This document shows, piece after piece, positions 45,801-56,422 of a stretch of DNA of 64,000 nucleotides. A program made the position numbers and the translations under genes. A model generated the notes under the pieces. The model had not been told where the DNA came from. It saw only the letters and a program-made list of their open reading frames with translations, and did not search any database. Source of the stretch: Pseudoneurospora amorphoporcata. Lineage: Eukaryota > Ascomycota > Sordariomycetes > Sordariales > Sordariaceae. The stretch's first letter is position 1. Each line of letters begins with the position of its first letter. The stretch is taken from positions 1-64,000 of the forward strand of contig MU859191.1 in the NCBI GenBank assembly GCA_033297205.1. Reading direction: 5' to 3'.

Positions 45801-46713
45801 CAGGTTTTGCTGCATTTCGGGTGCCCAGACAACCGGGCTCCTAGAAATGTAGGATCGAGGAAGGCGTATTGCCTTCTGTTTTCCAAGTGTGAACCAGCCC
45901 GGTCACACAACGCTCCGGTTTCGTCCCCAACCAGAAAGACGACTTCATTTCATTTCCGAAATCAAATTCACAACTTCAGCAGGTAATGGTCACGGCCCGT
46001 GTTTGAGCACTGAAAAAGGCCTTCAGTAAAGCCAGTCACGTCCCGTGCCAGCCGCCAGATCATTTCCGTCACTTCCTTCGGCAACCGATTGGACTTGTCA
46101 GGCCATCAAGACAGCCGGGCTGCCAAGCAAAACAGAGCGGCGGTAGTACCCATCAAGGTACACAGGGCTATCGGCATCGACTTGAAGGTGCCTGCCCTTT
46201 GTGCACCACGTGGAGGCTCTCCTACCCAGATGCATAGGAATACCTTCCTTCTCGGTACGTTGCCAGCCCGGGCATCACTTTCCCTTTTCGCAACAACGAT
46301 CCTGATATTATCCATTTTTGAGCTTCAGTTATCCGTAGACGCTCGATTTCCTCCGCGTGCCTGCTTCAATACTCACTTTCCCATCGTTTTGATCAACCAG
46401 CTTCCCTTGGCTCGTGCCCGAATCGGTGCTCAAGCGGAACTGGTTCGGCTGGGTTGCACATGCATCCCCAAGCTCGGGCAGTCACCCGGCCGCCCGGTCT
46501 TTCCATCTCCAGGAGGGCCGGAGCCCAGGCCCGGAGCAGAACATCCGGCGTGTCCCGGCCTTGACGCCGCCCAGCTAGTGCTTCCGAGTCCCTTCTCCCG
46601 TACCTGTGTCCTTCTCCATCATTCTGCCGAGTTCCCCCCAATACGCTCGTTGCCGTTCCTGATCGTTAACTCGTTTGCCGGCTTTAGTCACCCCTCAGTA
46701 TCACCAATACGCC
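42900..46713. other. 3.8-kb gene-poor spacer upstream of bZIP gene
   Basis: No gene is convincing. A run of 25 A lies at 43293-43317. Open frames at 44524-44851 occur on both strands and cannot both be real. The final 600 bases probably include a long bZIP leader, possibly with a 5' untranslated intron: GTACGT at 46254 could pair with the CAG ending near 46698. Confidence 0.35.
43293..43317. repeat. Homopolymer A25
   Basis: There are twenty-five consecutive A bases on the + strand, about 400 bases upstream of the RPA3 start codon. On the gene's coding strand it is poly(dT). Confidence 0.9.
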
Positions 46714-47961
46714 ATGGACACTCCGTCACACTTCTTCAGCGACTCCTTGGCATACGTGGATTCCAACCCATATCAGGAGGATGACCAGGATGTTGCATAT
46801 GAGGTCCCTCGCGAGATCCCCCACGACATCTCTCACGATATTCCCCATGGTGTTCCCCCTGATGTAGGCATGAGCGAGGCCGGGCTTCAGTCGTACCATG
46901 TTTTCGATCACAAGCTATCCATCGACCAATCTCCAATATCGGGCGATGGTCCAACGTTAGGGGAGAGGCCGGGGATATGGGATGGCTTCGCAGAACCAAG
47001 CGCCATGGAAACGAATAATAGGCTCTTTGTTGACCCTGGCCTATATGGAGGAAGACATCAAGATGTGAACGGGCTAGAAGGGGTCGGTGATCCGGACAGT
47101 ATCGACGCGAATACAAGCTCTCTTTCCGATGTCGTGTCACGGGTTTCCACCCGACGGTCCTCGAGCAATAAGTCCAACTCGCATCGATCGTCCCAATCCG
47201 GTAGCATGTCGACGGACATGACTCCCCCAGACCAAGATCCGCCGAAGAAAAGGAAACAGAGAAAAAAGGACGCCAACATGGAGGCAGATGAGCACAAGAG
47301 GAACAAGTTCCTCGAGCGGAACCGACTGGCCGCGAGCAAGTGTCGGGAGAAGAAGAAGCTGTACACCCAGGAGTTGGAGGGAACAAAAATCAACCTTGAA
47401 GCAAGAAACGGAAGTTTGCAAAGGGAATACAGCATTCTGCTCAGCGAGGTCAGCGATCTGAAGCATCAGTTAATGGCACATGCCAAGTGCAACGATCGCA
47501 ACATCGACCTGTGGCTAGAAAATGAAGCTCGACGTTTTGTCCAGACCAGCGATGCCTTTGGTCAACCGTTCACCGGTCTGGGACAACCAGGACAGACTTC
47601 AGGCGTGCCTGGGATTCCGGGATCGCCCAAAAGCCGCCACGCAAGCATTGCTCCAACCTACACGCCAATGACAGGAGTCCAGCTCGGTGTTCTTCGACCA
47701 GGCGCAGAAGGGCAAGGCGGTGGCGGTGGCGGATTGACGTACGGTCAGTCACCGGGCATACTCGCTCCTCCAAATCCAAACACCACTGCTCCAACTCACC
47801 AGCAATCCGCTTCAGGTTCGGACCTATACGCAACTCCTGGTGGTGCCAACGGTGGCTTTTCGAACACCATTCCCCCAGGTATGAAGAGAGAGCCCGACAT
47901 TAACTATGACCACATGCCCGATGACATGTTCAGCGATCAGTCGACTTTTGGGAGCGGATAA
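46714..47961 (+). CDS. bZIP transcription factor (ATF/CREB-like)
   Basis: A single-exon gene encodes 415 residues. The ATG at 46714 (CGCCATGG) is in good context; an in-frame extension to 46675 lacks an ATG. The basic region is NKFLERNRLAASKCREKKK at about residues 197-216, the NxxAAxxCR form shared by ATF/CREB-type bZIPs, followed by a leucine zipper (YTQELEGTKINLEARNGSLQREYSILLSEVSDLKHQL) and a conserved extension HAKCNDRNIDLWLENEA. A Lys-rich nuclear signal (PPKKRKQRKK) lies just before it. The N-terminal 180 residues are acidic and contain a short repeat of (R/H)(E/D)IP-H-D (EIPHDISHDIPHG). The C-terminal 130 residues are Gly/Pro/Ser-rich. Targets are unknown; a stress or development role would be a guess. 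Confidence 0.88.
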   Translation: MDTPSHFFSDSLAYVDSNPYQEDDQDVAYEVPREIPHDISHDIPHGVPPDVGMSEAGLQSYHVFDHKLSIDQSPISGDGPTLGERPGIWDGFAEPSAMETNNRLFVDPGLYGGRHQDVNGLEGVGDPDSIDANTSSLSDVVSRVSTRRSSSNKSNSHRSSQSGSMSTDMTPPDQDPPKKRKQRKKDANMEADEHKRNKFLERNRLAASKCREKKKLYTQELEGTKINLEARNGSLQREYSILLSEVSDLKHQLMAHAKCNDRNIDLWLENEARRFVQTSDAFGQPFTGLGQPGQTSGVPGIPGSPKSRHASIAPTYTPMTGVQLGVLRPGAEGQGGGGGGLTYGQSPGILAPPNPNTTAPTHQQSASGSDLYATPGGANGGFSNTIPPGMKREPDINYDHMPDDMFSDQSTFGSG

Positions 47962-49402
47962 TGCATGGTCCGGCTAGCAAGAAACAAGGGAAGAAAGAAG
48001 CAGGAATCTAGAGAAAGGGGTCAGCCGTGCTTCCCTGCATGGTTATTTTGAACCTATTCTTCCGCGCGGCTGGTACTGCGGCATTCCACCAATATTTCTG
48101 ATATTGTCGTTTCAATGGTTCCTTTGTCAGGCTCGTTAATACAAGTTAGATCCCCGTTCGCGTGGGGTCGTCGTCAGGGTGTTGCTGGTGGGGTTTGATG
48201 TTGATGTTCGGCAGCATAGTAGTGCCTTTGCGTCATTGATATGGAAAAGAGACGGGGTATGCATCGGATGGAAGCTGAGGATAGATCCTGCAGGCGCCGT
48301 TTTGATGGTACTATGAAGAAAATCATATTGCTTTCATTTCATCAGGTCTTCGCTTGCTTGGTCGGTCGGATGTAGGAAGGTCGTGGTCAAGACAAGTAGC
48401 TTGGGAGTGATAAAGTGGGATTCCGTGATAGTGCGAAGGATAGGGCAAAAGCTATCCTTCCCGGGAGTTTGGAAGACCTTCAAAACAACATTGTATGAGC
48501 GGATCCACAACAAGCTAAAATGCATATACGTACGTATGATTCAACAATGTAGATAAGATTTGACGCTTGTGTATATACGCAATAACACAGCTGGAAATTC
48601 AAGGATGGAGTTGTAGAACATAACAGCTGTAAAAGTAATATATCATGCGCTTTCTAGATATCCAGGAAGTTGAAAAGTAAATTGTCTCGACCATATCCAT
48701 TCTATTTCACCATTAGGGGCCCAACTGACGGGATACCAACCTCAGCTGAACCGGTGGCGTCACATGGCCAAGATGTTGACGTCTTTTCTAGCTAGTTTTC
48801 CCTTGACTCCCCCTTCCCACCTTCCTATCTATATCAAACAGAAGAGCCGTGACGCGAGCCGAGGAGATTGAGCCGACTGGTTGGTAAAGTGGTGATCGGC
48901 AAGCATTTTCTAGCAAATGCCAAGACGTGGAAATGTTGTCATCGATCGACCAGGTAGTAGTGTCCCAAACACCTTTTTCGTGGGGTTACACCCGCGATCT
49001 AGCCGGATGTTGAATGGGGGGTTGTACTACTACTGATATGTTAAACAGATGGCGAGTAGCAGGCTTAGACAGTCCTAGTTTCTACATAGAGGATATGTAT
49101 GGTTTCTGGACATGGCCTAGGTGTGTCTGAAGTTTTATGTCCATTTCGCTTCTATCTCAACTTCACGAGTGACCTCTCGGCCAAACCCAGTACCCTCCTT
49201 TAACCTACAGCTAACAGCCTGACTGCCTAGAGTAATTCAAGGCACGAGTTTAAAACTCCCGGTACAATATGACGATGACTGACATGACATACCTTTTATC
49301 ATAGAGCATACTCGTCTTATGTGTTCCGTGCCATATTGTGAAGAGGCACTGGATACCCTTGAGGATTTTTCAAATCATCCTCGGTGGCGCTTGACTTTGC
49401 TA
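47962..49402. other. 3' flank of bZIP gene, no gene seen
   Basis: This moderately AT-rich sequence has no coding frame of note. The bZIP gene (+) and the orphan ORF (-) are convergent across it. Confidence 0.4.
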
Positions 49403-49708
49403 TTAATCGACAGGATCGATCGGATATATGACCTCCAGTGAGTTCAGCAAGTCTTTACTGTCAGCGTCAGATGCGACCCCCAGTTTGCTTTGCATAAAAC
49501 CCTTCAATGACCCCCAAAGATTCCCCATTGTCATTGTATGAACCAAGACGCCGTTATGGCCCTGAACCCAAAGATTCGATATGACAGCAATGAAAACCGT
49601 CTGAAATGGCCCCAAAGCGTAGCGTACCATAGCCCTTTTACTTGACCCAAACCTGAACCAATATTCGTCGGCAAACCCGGCCGTCGTGGTATATAGGTAA
49701 AACGACAT
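49403..49708 (-). CDS. Orphan ORF, 101 aa, uncertain
   Basis: This frame of 101 codons starts at ATG 49708 and stays open upstream to about 49744 (HQKWVTGVQGY precedes the Met). It is rich in aromatic and hydrophobic residues (LGPFQTVFIAVISNLWV) and ends DLLNSLEVIYPIDPVD, which reads like protein rather than noise. Codons are less G+C-biased at third positions than in neighbours. I do not recognise it. It begins only about 85 bases after the stop of the Alb1 gene on the same strand, which leaves little room for a promoter. It could therefore be a gene fragment or a chance frame. Confidence 0.3.
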   Translation of the reverse strand: MSFYLYTTTAGFADEYWFRFGSSKRAMVRYALGPFQTVFIAVISNLWVQGHNGVLVHTMTMGNLWGSLKGFMQSKLGVASDADSKDLLNSLEVIYPIDPVD

Positions 49709-49793
49709 ATATCCCTGAACGCCTGTAACCCATTTTTGGTGCCCCTTTTAAATCCCAAAACGCAAAACCATTACGTGTCCCCTATGCAGTTGT

Positions 49794-50494
49794 TCATAGA
49801 ATTTCCTCGTCTTCATCCTGCACCGGCGCAACAGCCGGTATCGTCGCAGCAGCCATGAGACTCTCGACGGCAGCATTCTCATCCATACCCTCGACCTCGT
49901 CCTCCCAGTCATCACCATCCTTATCCATATCCTCATCGTCATCAGCATAGAACGCCCGCACGGCCTCGTCCTCAGCCTTTTTCTGCACATCGACCTTCTT
50001 CTCCTTCTTCGGCGGCTCCTTGCCGATTTCAGCAAGCGCAACCACATTGACATCGTCCCACGTGCGCTTGCGCGACTCGATCACCGCGGCCTTGCGCATG
50101 CTCTTGGCCTTTTTTGTCGAGGTGCGGTCCATGATGGCCTCGGCGCGGTCCATGCTCTTCTCCTGCCGCTTGCGCATCTTGGACGACAGCTGCTTCTTCT
50201 TGGTCTTCTTGGTGATGCCGCTGTTGTGGTGGGCGGCCAGGACGGTCGGGCGCAGGTTGACAGATTCTTGAGGGGGGCGGACGCCCTTGAGGGACTTGTC
50301 GAGGTCGATGCCGGGAGAGGTTTGGCGGCGGGCGGCACGAGAGTGCTTGCGGACAGCTATGGAAAAAGGCAGGGTGGTGTTAGTTAACGTCATTGTTGAA
50401 AGGTAAGACGGTGTTTGATGGGGTTTGTTAGTTTGAGGCTGGTGCATTACTTACGCGCCGCCTTGTTGCTCTTTCCGATAGTTCCCTTGGCCAT
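49794..50494 (-). CDS. alb1: Ribosome biogenesis protein Alb1-like
   Basis: This is a small basic nuclear protein predicted to shuttle with the pre-60S ribosome. Exons are 50494-50455 and 50356-49794, joined by a GTAAGT...CATAG intron, giving 200 residues. The first exon encodes MAKGTIGKSNKAA; the second continues PVRKHSRAARRQTSPG. The middle holds the conserved basic region (ITKKTKKKQLSSKMRKRQEKSMDRAEAIMDR), a TWDDVN segment, and a Lys-rich helix. The C-terminus is highly acidic (DDEDMDKDGDDWEDE ... QDEDEEIL). In yeast Alb1 binds Arx1 and influences recycling of Tif6; the same role is inferred. The gene is divergent from the ubiquitin protease gene, sharing a 760-bp promoter region. Confidence 0.78.
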
Positions 50495-51254
50495 TTTGTT
50501 TCAGTCCGACTGATGATTTTTGTTGTAAGTTGAAGAATCTGTCAGCTCAAGGTGAAGTGTCCGGTGATGTATCGCGGAAAGAGACCCTTCACACCCGTTG
50601 ACCCTTCCAAGTGCAGTGGGGGCCTCTTTTTCTGTGGAGGGGTGTGAAATTTGGATGTCACTTGGGACGGGAACTTTTTTTTCGACCTGCAGCTTCCACT
50701 GCCCCACGCGTTGCGCCAAGAGTTCTCTGGTTGGACAAGTGAAGGCAGGAGTGCCTGGCCTTCAGTCCCGCATGGCCCACCAAAAACATGACCAAGGAGC
50801 CGGGGTAAAGCCCGAGCAGGCTCGAAAGAAGTGCAACCTCACTTTAACCTGGCGAAAGTCACAAGCAAAAGGTGTCCGTCAATTCTTTCCACTTGCTCCC
50901 CAGATTTCCATGCTCGCAGCAAAAGCAACAGTAACTGACTCCGACCTACCTCAAGCACCCCGTGACCACTCCATCCCGTCCTTCGACGACACCCAAGTCA
51001 AATAGAGAGGCTATCCCTGACGCACCCAATCGCGGTTCAAGAGTTCCAACAATCAGTTCCTGGAAACGTCATGTGGAAGCAGCTCGCACCCGATTTCGTC
51101 ACCAGCACTACCGTTTGTCAAGTCTTTGAAGCGGCCGATTGAGGCACTGGGACATCGGAGCGTTCTACGCGACCATTCCGCCTTCTCCTAGCTTCAGCAC
51201 CATCTACGACAGGAGCCTCCGAGGTCTCTCCCAGTATCGCTTTCCCAAGTAACT
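50495..51254. other. Divergent promoter region of alb1 and ubp1-like genes
   Basis: This 760-bp spacer separates two divergent start codons. The side near 51255 is CA/CT-rich leader. No coding region was seen. Confidence 0.45.
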
Positions 51255-53516
51255 ATGAATTCAGATACCAGACGCATACAAAACCACCACCCTCCGCGCA
51301 GCCATCCCAAGAACTACTACCACGCCTACCCAGCTGATCGCCAACTCCGGGACTACATAACCAGCCCGACCATTATCATATCCGTTATCCTCCTCTTCCT
51401 ATCCGCCCTCTATCAACTATTATTCAGCGATCAGCACACCCGCACGCGCTTAAAGAACATTATCTGGGCCCGCGTGGTCGATATCATTCCGGCCACTCTA
51501 CTCTTCAAAGTCGACGGCTTCCTCAACCCGCCGCTGTTCCCCAATCCTATGACGCCCGCAGAAATAGACACCTCGCATGAAGCCAAGAGCCAGGCTCTAG
51601 GGAGGATATTGGGTCTGGACAAGCCAGGAGGCGTCATGGAATCCGTTACTTCGGCTGGGCTTAAGGGCCTCAGCACTCTGTCTAGCGTTGGCTGGAACTT
51701 TAACAACAACACTTCAGATCGACCGGCAGGACTAGGAAACAACGACAACTCATGTTACCAAAACAGCATTCTCCAGGGCCTTGCTTCGCTCCAGGGCTTG
51801 CCCGAGTACCTTGCCCGAGTATCTCAGATGGACAGCAACACCAAGTCGACGATGCCAACCACACAAGCAATGGCCTGCCTCATCGCAACACTCAACGACA
51901 AGGCCAACTATGGGCGGTGCGTATGGCCACCCGGCGTGCTCAAGAACATGAGCACGTGGCAGCAGCAAGACGCACAAGAGTACTTCTCCAAGTTGCTGGA
52001 TCAAATCGACAGAGAGGTGGCAAAGGCTACAGCGACCTATAGGAAGTCCTTGGCATTTGATCGCGATCTGCTGCAGGATGATGGTGCTAGCAGCCACCAC
52101 AGCGACGATAGCGGCTACCATAGCTCCAGTCAAACCTCATCTGTTTCCGACGTCCAGCAGACCAAGAATCCGCTTGAGGGGCTTATGGCCCAGAGGGTAG
52201 TCTGTGTTAAGTGCAAGCACTTTGAAGGACTGACGTTGATTCCCTTCAACTGTTTGACTCTGAATCTCGGTTCTGGACAACTTGGGTACGACCTTTACGA
52301 GAGGCTGGACTACAATGCCCGGGTTGAGTTCATCGAAGGCGTTCACTGTCCCAAGTGCTCACTGCTCAAGATGCAGCAGAAGATCAAGGGTCTGATAGTG
52401 ATGCCCATGGTCGCAAATGACGAAGCTAGAGTTTCGGAGTTTCGTGAGAGGCTAGCGGCGGTGGAAGAGGCGCTCGAAGAAGATATGTTTGACGACAAGA
52501 CGCTCGCTGAGAAGTGCAAGGTTCCGGCTAAGCAGCGAGTCGAGTCAACCAAGACGAAGCAGACGGCAATTTCTCAGCCACCCAAGAGCTTGGTTATTCA
52601 CATCAACCGGTCGGTCTTTGACGAGAGGACAGGCTACATGTACAAAGACAGTTCCGCTGTCAGGTTTCCCAGCATGCTGGATCTAGGACCTTGGTGCCTC
52701 GGAAGCGCGAAGAAGCAGGCTGATCTGGAAGGTGTAAACGGTATCCTTCCAAGCTCGACCAGCAACGGTGACCAAAGCGCCGAAGACGAGGAGAAATGGA
52801 ATGTTGAGCCGACAGTCTCCATGGTGGCGGGCTCCCAACGCCCATCCACCCTAACTGGGCCAATCTATGAACTGCGTGCTGTTATTACACACCAGGGACG
52901 ACATGATAGTGGCCATTATGTTTGCTACAGGAAGCATTACATCAGCCTTCCCGAGAAGGAAAACCAGCCCGAGGTACCGCCGTCACAAATTGTTGCCGAG
53001 GATGAGGCTGACGCCCCGGACACCCAGGCACCGGACCAGAAGTCGATTATCGAGACACTGGTCACGGTTGAAGAAGGCGCCCCAAGCGCTGCCTCGGAAG
53101 ATGAAGAGAAGACGCTCGTGAGCGATGCTGAAGCGGAAGCTACCTCACAATGGTGGCGACTTAGCGACACGGACGTTTTTAAGGTAGACGAGGAGAGCGT
53201 GCTTGAAAGAGGGGACGTCTTTATGCTATTCTACGAGTGCGTCGAACCGGAAATGGCACGGATACCAGAGCGAGAACCAACGAGGACCCTATCTCCTCAA
53301 GCCGAGCTTGCCAGCCATGTCGATGACCAGTCAGAGTCCGTCATGCTGGTTGGGTCAGAGAAGCCGGAGGATGTGGAGATGGTTAAGGCCGAGACTCCGA
53401 AGGCTGTGAAGGATGATACGACACCAAACGGAACGGTGACGGGTGAACTGCCGGAGACTAAGGTCCAACAGGCGGGCCCAGCTACGGCGTCGGAGAGCAT
53501 GGAGCAAGTTGACTAG
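51255..53516 (+). CDS. Membrane-anchored ubiquitin carboxyl-terminal hydrolase, Ubp1-like
   Basis: This is a deubiquitinase of the USP family, 753 residues, without introns. A single N-terminal membrane segment (PTIIISVILLFLSALYQLLF, residues 38-57) follows a polar head, as in yeast Ubp1. The Cys box is GLGNNDNSCYQNSILQGL with catalytic Cys at residue 167; a WQQQDAQEYFSKLLD block follows. CVKCKHFEG and CPKCSLL form the zinc ribbon of the fingers subdomain. The His box reads VITHQGRHDSGHYVCYRK with His 554. A WWRLSDTDV segment (about residue 634) completes the domain. The last 100 residues are acidic and Thr/Ser-rich. Anchoring to the ER or another membrane with the catalytic domain in the cytosol is inferred. 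Confidence 0.92.
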   Translation: MNSDTRRIQNHHPPRSHPKNYYHAYPADRQLRDYITSPTIIISVILLFLSALYQLLFSDQHTRTRLKNIIWARVVDIIPATLLFKVDGFLNPPLFPNPMTPAEIDTSHEAKSQALGRILGLDKPGGVMESVTSAGLKGLSTLSSVGWNFNNNTSDRPAGLGNNDNSCYQNSILQGLASLQGLPEYLARVSQMDSNTKSTMPTTQAMACLIATLNDKANYGRCVWPPGVLKNMSTWQQQDAQEYFSKLLDQIDREVAKATATYRKSLAFDRDLLQDDGASSHHSDDSGYHSSSQTSSVSDVQQTKNPLEGLMAQRVVCVKCKHFEGLTLIPFNCLTLNLGSGQLGYDLYERLDYNARVEFIEGVHCPKCSLLKMQQKIKGLIVMPMVANDEARVSEFRERLAAVEEALEEDMFDDKTLAEKCKVPAKQRVESTKTKQTAISQPPKSLVIHINRSVFDERTGYMYKDSSAVRFPSMLDLGPWCLGSAKKQADLEGVNGILPSSTSNGDQSAEDEEKWNVEPTVSMVAGSQRPSTLTGPIYELRAVITHQGRHDSGHYVCYRKHYISLPEKENQPEVPPSQIVAEDEADAPDTQAPDQKSIIETLVTVEEGAPSAASEDEEKTLVSDAEAEATSQWWRLSDTDVFKVDEESVLERGDVFMLFYECVEPEMARIPEREPTRTLSPQAELASHVDDQSESVMLVGSEKPEDVEMVKAETPKAVKDDTTPNGTVTGELPETKVQQAGPATASESMEQVD

Positions 53517-56422
53517 GACTCGGGCTACGACAGCTCCTGTCCGATCCATTATTGGTCATCGAGTCCCGTGAGGCGGTGGCATCAGAAGCGGTGGCATGGT
53601 ATTGCGAGGAAGATGAGTCCGAAGCATCTTCACCTGAGGCGTCAAGGTCCGAGATGTGTTTTTTCTGCATAGCGATACGGCGTTCGGGATGGAAATGGAC
53701 GGGATGCCGAATGCCCAAGCGTCAAGTTAAGGGCCTGTGGCTGCATTAATGTTGTGTTTTTGATAGTGGTTTTTAGACATTGGTTTTCGAGTCTTGTTGC
53801 TGTTGGGAAAAGCCCAAGTGTAAGCAGGAATGGAAGAGCGGGAAGTAGAGCAGTACGAGCAGCGACTTGATGTATTTGTTACGGTCAAGATAGACAAATC
53901 AGTATATCTACAAGCACAGCCTTATCGTATTCTTGGACGAGGCTACGATATCAACACAGCTCTCCTGACTTGTGTCAGTGGTTCATCTCATTATTGTGAG
54001 CCCTTTGCTGCGAACGACGCTCGGGTACATGGATATTTTGTGAACTGGTGGAGTGCGTGTTGTTGGATGGCAGACCCACGAGCAATGAGCCAATAGGATC
54101 CTTCAAAAGCTTATCGACACGCTTTGATCTGGGTCAGCCTACAAGTACGTAGTGTATGCACGTCAAAATGTCAGGTACGGGCCGGCGTAAGTGCATGTGA
54201 CAGACGTAGCTCAAAGTCGAAGTTTAACCGTGATCAACTTTACGGAGGTCGATATTTGAATGATAGGCGATAGGGAGGAGATCTTCAAGTCTTGGCCAAG
54301 TCCTCTGTAACCCTCAAATCTCGGAATGGCCCAGCACAGAGCGCGCGAGGACAAAATTAACGGGACAAGACTTTGAAAACATGGGGATCACCAACTGCCC
54401 CACCACGGCCACTGTTGGTCCGTAGGGCTGTAACCTTTGCAAGTTTGCAGGACTTCATCTTGACGCCGTCAAGTCCGCCAACAGGCCGAATGTCATCATT
54501 GATTTTCCTAACCCTCGCACCGGCCCGTCAGCCCCTCACCAGCCACTGCCCTAGCTGGCTGTGAGCAAGTTAGGTGGTGGTTCTCTGCACCAAACATACA
54601 GAAACAGGTTCAAGCTGTGACTGACTGCAGTGGAATCCAAAGTTCCAGAAGAGCTGGAGACGGAAGCATCGTCACCCCGCACATCTCACCCACCGTTACG
54701 GGCACACAAGACCAATCTACTGGGGCGTTGCACTGACAGTGACACGGAAAAAGAGATTCGGTTTCGAGTTTACCGTTCACATTTCACAGTTCACACCCGA
54801 CGGATCCTACCTACTGATACAGGACGAACCAGGCACGGGAGCGATTGAGTTGAGCTGACCAGGGATGCCCGGCTTGTGTTAACCAATGATCTGCTGTCTT
54901 GGCCTTCGTAAAAAGTTCACGTCAAGCCTACTACATACCTAGTGCATGTACACTAGACCCCATTTCCGGTCCCCTGCCAGGATTCCATCCAGTTGGGTCT
55001 GCCCCTTGGCGCTGAGGCTGCTGTTCCACTTGCTTGACTTTGCTGCCTGCTGCTGTCCCTGTTGAGGGCTTGTTGTCACGGTCCGGGCCATCGCTCAGTC
55101 AGCGTTGACAGCAGTGCCCTGCTTCATCTTCCCCCAGCATTTGACAAATCCATCATCCCGTCATCAATCACACATCCGTTCATCCCGTCTCTGTTCTCAC
55201 CTGTCAAATTTCCTCCACCACCCGGGCATCCGTTCGTTCCTCATCAGTCGTTATCCATCGTTATATCGGCAGTCGGGAGTCGGCATAGCCTTATCGTCCT
55301 CGAAGCAAGCAAACGGAACCGGCATCATCAACAACGCTTTCGGCGGAAGAAGCACACCAGTCTCATTACGCACATACTCCCAAGCCTCTTTCCAGTTGGA
55401 CGCTTTCTGTTGGGGCCAGAGCTTCGATAAGCTTACTCTGCGCCAGTAGCTTGGCCTCGGCAAGGCCAGGTATTGGCACAGGGCACAGGGGAGGAAGAAA
55501 CCAGGAACAAACCGTTTTGGGGCTGTGTTGTGTGGACTTTGTTTGGATTGTGGACTGCATTGCGAAAGTGAGACCCTGCGTCAAACAGCGAAGCTTGTAG
55601 CCCACTCCTTGCGGACCACGGCACACACACAAACCACTTACTCGCCCATTCAGCTGTCCCTCATCCTCCTCCATTCCCCGTTCCCGTCTGTCTCATTTTG
55701 GAGCGTACCTTGTCTGAGACCGAAAAAGACAGAAGCCAAACACAGTTCCAGCGCCACAGTGTCTGTCTCGTCTACAGTCAGCCCAGTCTTCTTTTTGGGC
55801 CAAACTCTTTCCGACCAGTTTCCGACCCTCTGCGGCACGTTAGCGGCACAGCAACGGCTAGGCTAGCCCTCCAGCAAGAGTCTAGAGTTTTACCGATCCA
55901 GTTCGACATCTTCCCTATTCTTTCTCCTTGTCCCTTTTCTCTCTGCAGGTTGAGATTTGTTCAGCCTCCTCCAACTAGTCCCCTCTTTCTCTTGGGACCC
56001 TTCTTTGACCAAGGGGTTGTTGCGCGCGCTTCAGTCTGTCTGCGGCTTACCTTCTTTTTTTTCTTTTTTTTTTTTTTTTTTTTCTTTTTCCGATACCTCT
56101 TATCAGGGACCGCGGTCGCTTGTCCACTCGATTCACCGGCGGCACAACCGATCACCCGGAACTTAAGGTTTTCTTGGCCTTGATCTTTTGGATCTTTGGG
56201 ATATCGCCACGAGTTTTGGCAGTTCGCAACAAGCTGTCGTCTGGGTTGCGTCTGTATGTGAACTGCGATTCACGATAAGATACACGATACACATCACATC
56301 ACTCGCTCTGTCGGCATACTAATCGACCGAGGCGGGCTATCGCTACTGACCTTGTCTCACCCTCGTTAATACCTATTATCTCCACCTTTCGTTCACCAAC
56401 AACCCAGTCGTCGATCATCATC
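53517..56422. other. 2.9-kb spacer upstream of transporter gene
   Basis: No gene was recognised. From about 55050 the sequence is rich in C and T and contains an interrupted T tract at 56055-56089. It is probably the promoter and long leader of the transporter gene. Confidence 0.4.
56055..56089. repeat. Interrupted poly(T) tract
   Basis: T8, C, T20, C, T5 in succession on the + strand, about 330 bases before the ATG at 56423. Pyrimidine tracts are common in fungal promoters and leaders. Confidence 0.85.

Noticed and set aside
46675..46713. N-terminal extension of the bZIP frame
   Set aside because: It has no ATG and lies directly after a likely intron acceptor; ATG 46714 has a good context.
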